64,000 nt of DNA from Flectonema sp. DT1601. Lineage: Eukaryota > Euglenozoa > Diplonemea > Diplonemida > Diplonemidae. The position numbers and the translations under genes were made by a program. This document shows, piece after piece, positions 60,145-64,000 of this stretch. Location of the stretch: positions 643,501-707,500 of the forward strand of contig OZ025785.1 of NCBI GenBank assembly GCA_964019425.1, given 5' to 3'. The notes under the pieces are model-generated. The model searched no databases. It was given only the letters and a program-made list of their open reading frames with translations, and was not told where the DNA came from. Position 1 is the first letter of the stretch, and every line of letters starts with the position of its first letter.

Positions 60145-60280
60145 GTCCCCCGCAACCAGTCATTGCTTTGTGCGAATTTTGCCCATGTCCAGGGGAGAGT
60201 CCAATTCTCTTTGCAGGTCATCAGCTTCCGAGATCCGTTGTGGACATGACATGAAATGGAAAAAAAAAAAGGAACTCCTT
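60145..60280. ncRNA. Structured non-coding candidate
   Basis: A GC-richer island between homopolymers. 'CATGTCCA' (60184-60191) pairs with 'TGGACATG' (60241-60248), and 'GAGAG...TTCTC' can form an inner hairpin. No match to tRNA, 5S, U1-U6 or SRP signatures that I can defend. Strand unknown. Confidence 0.2.
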
Positions 60281-60633
60281 TTTTCTTTTTATAATTTTTT
60301 TTTTTTTTTTTTAAATCCTTACTAATCATTATTACTTTATACTTGTTGACGGGTAGTCAGCGGTGGAAAAAAAAAAAAAAAAAAAAGAATGGGAAACAAA
60401 AAAAAAAAGGAGAAAACTATATAAAAAAGAGGGGAAGTAAATAAAAACGACAACAAACTAGTACCCTTGGCTCATTTCACATGAATATGAATTTCGATTT
60501 TTTTCCCCCTTTTTTTTTCTTAAATTATGTATATGCACATGCGTGTAAGTATTAAGTCTTCCGATGCCACATATGTTGTGTATTTTTTGTGGGATGAAAA
60601 AAAAAAAAAAAAAAATATATCAATCTTCTCACT

Positions 60634-60656
60634 GACCAACAGATCGTCTGTTGGTC
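60634..60656. other. Perfect 9-bp hairpin
   Basis: 'GACCAACAG' and 'CTGTTGGTC' around a five-base loop. It could be a terminator-like or RNA stem of unknown meaning. Confidence 0.4.
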
Positions 60657-61284
60657 TCTTACATACGTGGTAATTTGTGTGAAGGACAGTTGTTGGCAGG
60701 CAGTGCTACTTCCCCCCCATTTTTTTTTTTTTTTTTTGTTTTTGTTTTTTGCACTCTCTCTTAAAAAGGAATTCCGTGTCACTTTCCTGCTTTTTTTATC
60801 GTACCGTGTAAAAATATTTTTCTGATACAAGAGAAATATCTGCGGGGGAGTGCATTGGGAGCTATATTGAAGGGTTGCAGGAAAATATTTCACGTCCGAA
60901 CGACCATTTTTGACAAAGCAAGTCATCATCATAGGGGGAAATGAAATAAATAAAAAAAAAAAACGACAGGGGAAGAAAAAAAAAAAAAAAGAAAAAAAAG
61001 AAAAGAAAAACAGTACCAGGCACGACGAGGTCTGCAGAGGCAATCAAAGTCACCCAAAACCTATTTTGTTTTGTACCCCGTATTCCGTTTGATTGCTTCT
61101 CGCTTTATTCGTAGTCACCCTCCCAACCCCTGCCACGTTCAAAAAAAAGTTTCAAGTCCTTCAATGGACAACAACTGTGACTACTATCGTGAGATCGTTA
61201 TCTGGTATATTATTTATAAACAGGAGAAAAACCGAATGCTTTGTATTTTTTCATAAATAAATAATCCTCACACATTTCAGGTAA

Positions 61285-62745
61285 ATGAAATGGAAGCAAC
61301 GACATATATTCGCAGCAATCATAGCTGCGGGGGCTTTATTTGTGTTTTATGAAGCAACGCAACAGCAAGATGCGTTGACGAGAACTGAACCACCGCTTTT
61401 AATCGGACTTCGGTGCATCAGAGATGGAACATGTGGTGGGAATAAAAATATAGCATCGGAAGCGGTGATATTTGAAAAGAGTGAAGGTGAACAAGTAACT
61501 GAAGACAGATGGATTTCACCTGGATGGCCACCTGCGATAAAAGGAGAATGCCCTGATAGATATCTGACAGTAAACACACACACTTGGGGAAGACATCACA
61601 ACCAACTGCAGTCAGTGATGAATGGGCTCGTCACTGCTCACTTGTTAAACAGAACTTTTGTGTTGGGTCACTTCAGACATGCAAAGAATTGGTTTTCTGT
61701 GTCAGATTACTACGATTTCAGTGAATTAGCTTTTCACTATTGTATTATCGACCACTCGAGTATGATTGCTAAAATGAAAGATCGTCCAAAACCATCAGTG
61801 TCATGTCATGGTCAAAACATAAACGATCTCCCTCTCGGAAAGTCACTCGGTCTTAAATGCTCTGGAAAAAGTGAATCGTTTTCGAATTTCAATTTCAAAG
61901 CAATCATTGATCAAAAATTAATAATTCTAAAAAAAGATACCTCGACCATTCTTAATCTCTCTGGTCAATTAGCATTCTATCTGAGACCTGGATTAAATCA
62001 CATTTCACAGTCGTTTGCTTTGCTAAAAGCAGCACCTGCTGTTAAAGCTGAGGTAGATTTGTTTCAGCAAATGACGTTTGGAAATTCTGATTACGTGGCC
62101 ATCCATCTTCGATACCGAGAAGGGACTTGCATTCAGGAGATTGACACCGATTTCGTGAAGGCTTTCAATATAAGCGCGGAGTTGCATCGCAGTTTGCAAG
62201 TCCAATGTAAAATAAATTATGCATACAGCAAGCGAGTTTTGGAAGAGAGGTTTGTGTGAGTCTTTGTAAGACATTTTTGAAAAGGAATAAAATAAAAACA
62301 ACAACAACAACAAAAACAACAACACAGCATTGATTACGTGTCAATAGATCCAAACAGCTTTTCACTTCCTGTCTTCTTAGCATCTGATCATCAAAATGTA
62401 TCGGCTGAAAAGGTGTGAAATTTTTTTATTTTTTTATTTACCACCAGTCTGATAGAAGCAAAATAACAAACAAAAAAAAAAACAAAAAAAAATTAGGATC
62501 TCACATCTCGTGGAGCTGTTCTTTACGAAGGAGCGTTCTCTACCAAAGAAATCGGTGGACTGAAGGGACTCGCCACGGACTATTTCTTAATGAGAGGTGG
62601 TAATGTGTTTATTGGAAACACTGCCTCATCAGTATCTCAAAATACATGTTTTGGTAGGTTGCTATCAATCCCATGGAACAGAGCATGTTCTGGTTGGAAT
62701 TTTGATCTTTTACAAACCATGACGACTACGGCGCTGGGAAGCTAA
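61285..62745 (+). CDS. O-fucosyltransferase-like Golgi enzyme
   Basis: Exons 61285-62249, 62328-62412 and 62497-62745, introns 78 and 84 bp (GTTTGT...ACACAG; GTGTGA...TTAG). The spliced protein is 432 residues. A signal anchor at about 8-23 ('IFAAIIAAGALFVFYEA') gives type II topology, as for Golgi glycosyltransferases. Family motifs: 'CPDRYLT' and 'GRHHNQLQSVMNGLVTAHLL' followed by 'NRTFVLGHF', as in the GDP-binding N-half of O-fucosyltransferase-type enzymes; 'DYVAIHLRYREGTC', the central 'HLR' Arg motif; 'PVFLASDHQN' across the exon 1-2 joint; and 'GNVFIGNTASSVS' near the end, matching the family's C-terminal 'FIG..ASS.S'. The product would transfer fucose from GDP-fucose to a protein or glycan; the acceptor is unknown. 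The three exons together restore a full-length family member, which supports the splice model. Confidence 0.83.
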
Positions 62746-63125
62746 TGGTTATCTCAAAAAGCTATAAAAACAGATGGCCTCTACCACCTTTTTTAAATTC
62801 ATAAATTACTATAAATATTTAGTTAATTCTTTTTTTTTTTTAAATAGAAATTATATTCTTATTATTAGAGTATTGGCAAAACAAAAAAAAAGGTTCCTAA
62901 ATTTTGGCAAATTACCAAAAAAAAACAAACGGGAATTCTATATTTTGTGCATTTATTTAAGCCATGAAATATACTTTTTGAATTGAGGATACTTTTTTTT
63001 TTTTTTTTTTAAAATAAGAAAAAAATAATTGAGAAAAAAAAAATGATTGTGAATTTATATTACAAATTAGGTGGGCTGGGGGAGGAACGGGAAAAAAAAA
63101 AAAAAAAAAAAAAACATGAACTGAA
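62746..63125. other. Homopolymer-rich spacer
   Basis: A and T runs, no gene. Confidence 0.6.
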
Positions 63126-63629
63126 ATGAAGGTTTCTCTACACCCATCGCTTATAGTTTTAGTATGGCATGGAGTCTGTGCAGTCGTATCTCTGATGGCT
63201 GGATTCGGATGGGTTAAAGATGACGAAGATGTATCATCGACGTCAAAAATCGCCTATCAAACACTAGCAATCACATACGTCACAATTTATGTTGTTGCTG
63301 CTGGTCCTGTTCTTGTCAAGGCAACGTTCTTTTCGGTTACTCCGCAGGAGACTTCAAGGCTTCAGTTTCAGGCAGGATGTTCATTGTGGGTTCTCGGTGA
63401 TCTTCCATTATTCATTGCTGACTTTATTATATACGACGATCACGGATTCGTTTCTGTACTTCAGGGAATTGAATTTATATTACGAGTGACTTCATTCTTG
63501 TTTGGATTTGTACTACTTTGGATATCTGGACTTAGAATTGCAATCGCGTGGCTTCATCGAAGGGACACCTGTGACTTGGATCTCATTCAGTGGAGTAGAC
63601 GCAGAACAGATCATCAACGATCTGAATAA
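63126..63629 (+). CDS. Four-TM membrane protein of unknown function
   Basis: An intronless gene of 167 codons. Four hydrophobic segments lie at about 8-29, 43-68, 80-101 and 110-143, with 'LGDLPLFIADFIIYDDHG' in the third loop region and a short basic/acidic C-tail ('HRRDTCDLDLIQWSRRR'). The Asp residues inside or next to segment 3 are notable. Topology suggests both ends on the same side of the membrane. I do not recognise the family. The gene is 230 bases upstream of the MORN gene in the same direction. Confidence 0.65.
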   Translation: MKVSLHPSLIVLVWHGVCAVVSLMAGFGWVKDDEDVSSTSKIAYQTLAITYVTIYVVAAGPVLVKATFFSVTPQETSRLQFQAGCSLWVLGDLPLFIADFIIYDDHGFVSVLQGIEFILRVTSFLFGFVLLWISGLRIAIAWLHRRDTCDLDLIQWSRRRTDHQRSE

Positions 63630-63859
63630 TGACCAGCTGTCAGATTTATTTTATGGACTAATAGATTCTTTGGATATTTTTTTTTTATTTTTTTTTTATA
63701 TTGTATTAGATATGTGAAGTTTGTTGGAGTACTTTATTTTTTCTAACTTTTTTTATTGAGATTGGTTTATCTTTATTGTTTTTTTTTGGTGTTTTTTTAA
63801 ATTTTTTTTTTCAATTATTTAAAATTTATATTTTCCCCCCAGTCTGTTGTTCTTCCAAC

Positions 63860-64000
63860 ATGACAGAGGTGTCTGACCAACCTCGACGAACAGGAATGAT
63901 TGCCAAACGAGAACACTACGAGGGAGAGATCGTCGCTGGTATGAAACACGGAAAAGGTAAATATCAATACCGGAATACCTTCTATGAATATGCTGGAGAT
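63860..64000 (+). CDS. MORN-repeat protein, 5' part only
   Basis: Starts at ATG 63860 and runs off the window after 47 codons. It contains MORN-type repeats: 'YEGEIVAGMKHGKGKYQYRN' followed by 'YEYAGD'. The 'Y.Y.N.F..Y.GD' variant is reminiscent of the first repeats of MORN1 and radial-spoke-type MORN proteins. MORN repeats occur in proteins of flagella, basal bodies and membrane junctions, which hints at a flagellated organism but does not prove it. An acceptor-like 'TTTTCCCCCCAG' ends at 63842, 17 bases before the ATG. Confidence 0.75.
   Translation, partial: MTEVSDQPRRTGMIAKREHYEGEIVAGMKHGKGKYQYRNTFYEYAGD

Larger units (their letters stand above)
59968..61284. other. Spacer with two hairpin-forming stretches
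   Basis: No gene supported. Holds the structured stretches at 60145-60280 and 60634-60656. 'CACACATTTCAG' ends at 61280, four bases before the next ATG. Confidence 0.5.

Noticed and set aside
60185-60250. Minus-strand 'GATCTCGGAAGCT' resembling part of 5S rRNA
   Set aside because: Only this short block matches; the rest of the 5S structure and conserved segments are absent.
60552-61043. 163-codon minus-strand frame
   Set aside because: Low-complexity Phe/Lys sequence from homopolymers; no domain and opposite to all supported genes.

Overview
This is nuclear DNA from a eukaryote, most likely a free-living unicellular protist whose lineage I cannot name. Spacers are AT-rich and full of A and T homopolymers of 15-40 bases. 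Genes either lack introns or carry short GT-AG introns, mostly 57-84 bp, with GTATGT-like donors and (A)CAG acceptors. Recognisable genes are typical eukaryotic ones: LSM6, a PTEN-C2/formin, WW proteins, an O-fucosyltransferase-like enzyme, a TFIIS-related protein and MORN repeats. No rRNA, tRNA, CRISPR array or bacterial operon was seen. Every gene I can support lies on the + strand.

Layout. 1-4618 is low-complexity spacer. 4619-5605 encodes a probably myristoylated protein with an SH3b-like domain and two Sld2/FAM13-like helical modules. 5606-9585 is spacer with dispersed repeats. 9586-11769 is a membrane receptor pseudokinase. 12176-25200 is a rearranged cluster: two intact LRR genes, two broken or chimeric LRR copies, two copies of a TRPV-type ankyrin fragment, a possible CARMIL-like scrap and a piece of the neighbouring pseudokinase gene spliced into an LRR copy. 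25882-29010 is a long reverse transcriptase ORF with an OTU-like protease domain and a zinc finger. A dispersed repeat found elsewhere in the window lies just after it.

29959-34198 holds two secreted enzymes side by side: a double alpha/beta-hydrolase with a glucuronoyl-esterase-like first half, and a BBE-type flavo-oxidase. Together they suggest polysaccharide breakdown outside the cell. Then come LSM6 (3 exons), the formin, a WW/coiled-coil protein, a repeat-rich gap with two MITE-like elements and a structured tandem repeat (40726-46374), a membrane WW protein, a Cys-rich receptor-like protein with four repeats, a long coiled-coil protein, a fusion of microbial-type PARG with TFIIS, a fatty acid desaturase with a decayed tandem copy, a four-exon basic protein, a three-exon O-fucosyltransferase-like protein, a four-TM protein, and the start of a MORN-repeat gene cut by the window end.

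Most notable: the PARG-TFIIS fusion, the RT-OTU-zinc finger protein and its possible link to the dispersed repeat, the shuffled LRR/TRPV/pseudokinase cluster, and the combination of one-way gene order with splice-acceptor-like sequences just upstream of most start codons, which raises the possibility of leader trans-splicing. Family calls rest on motif recognition by eye; no database search was run.
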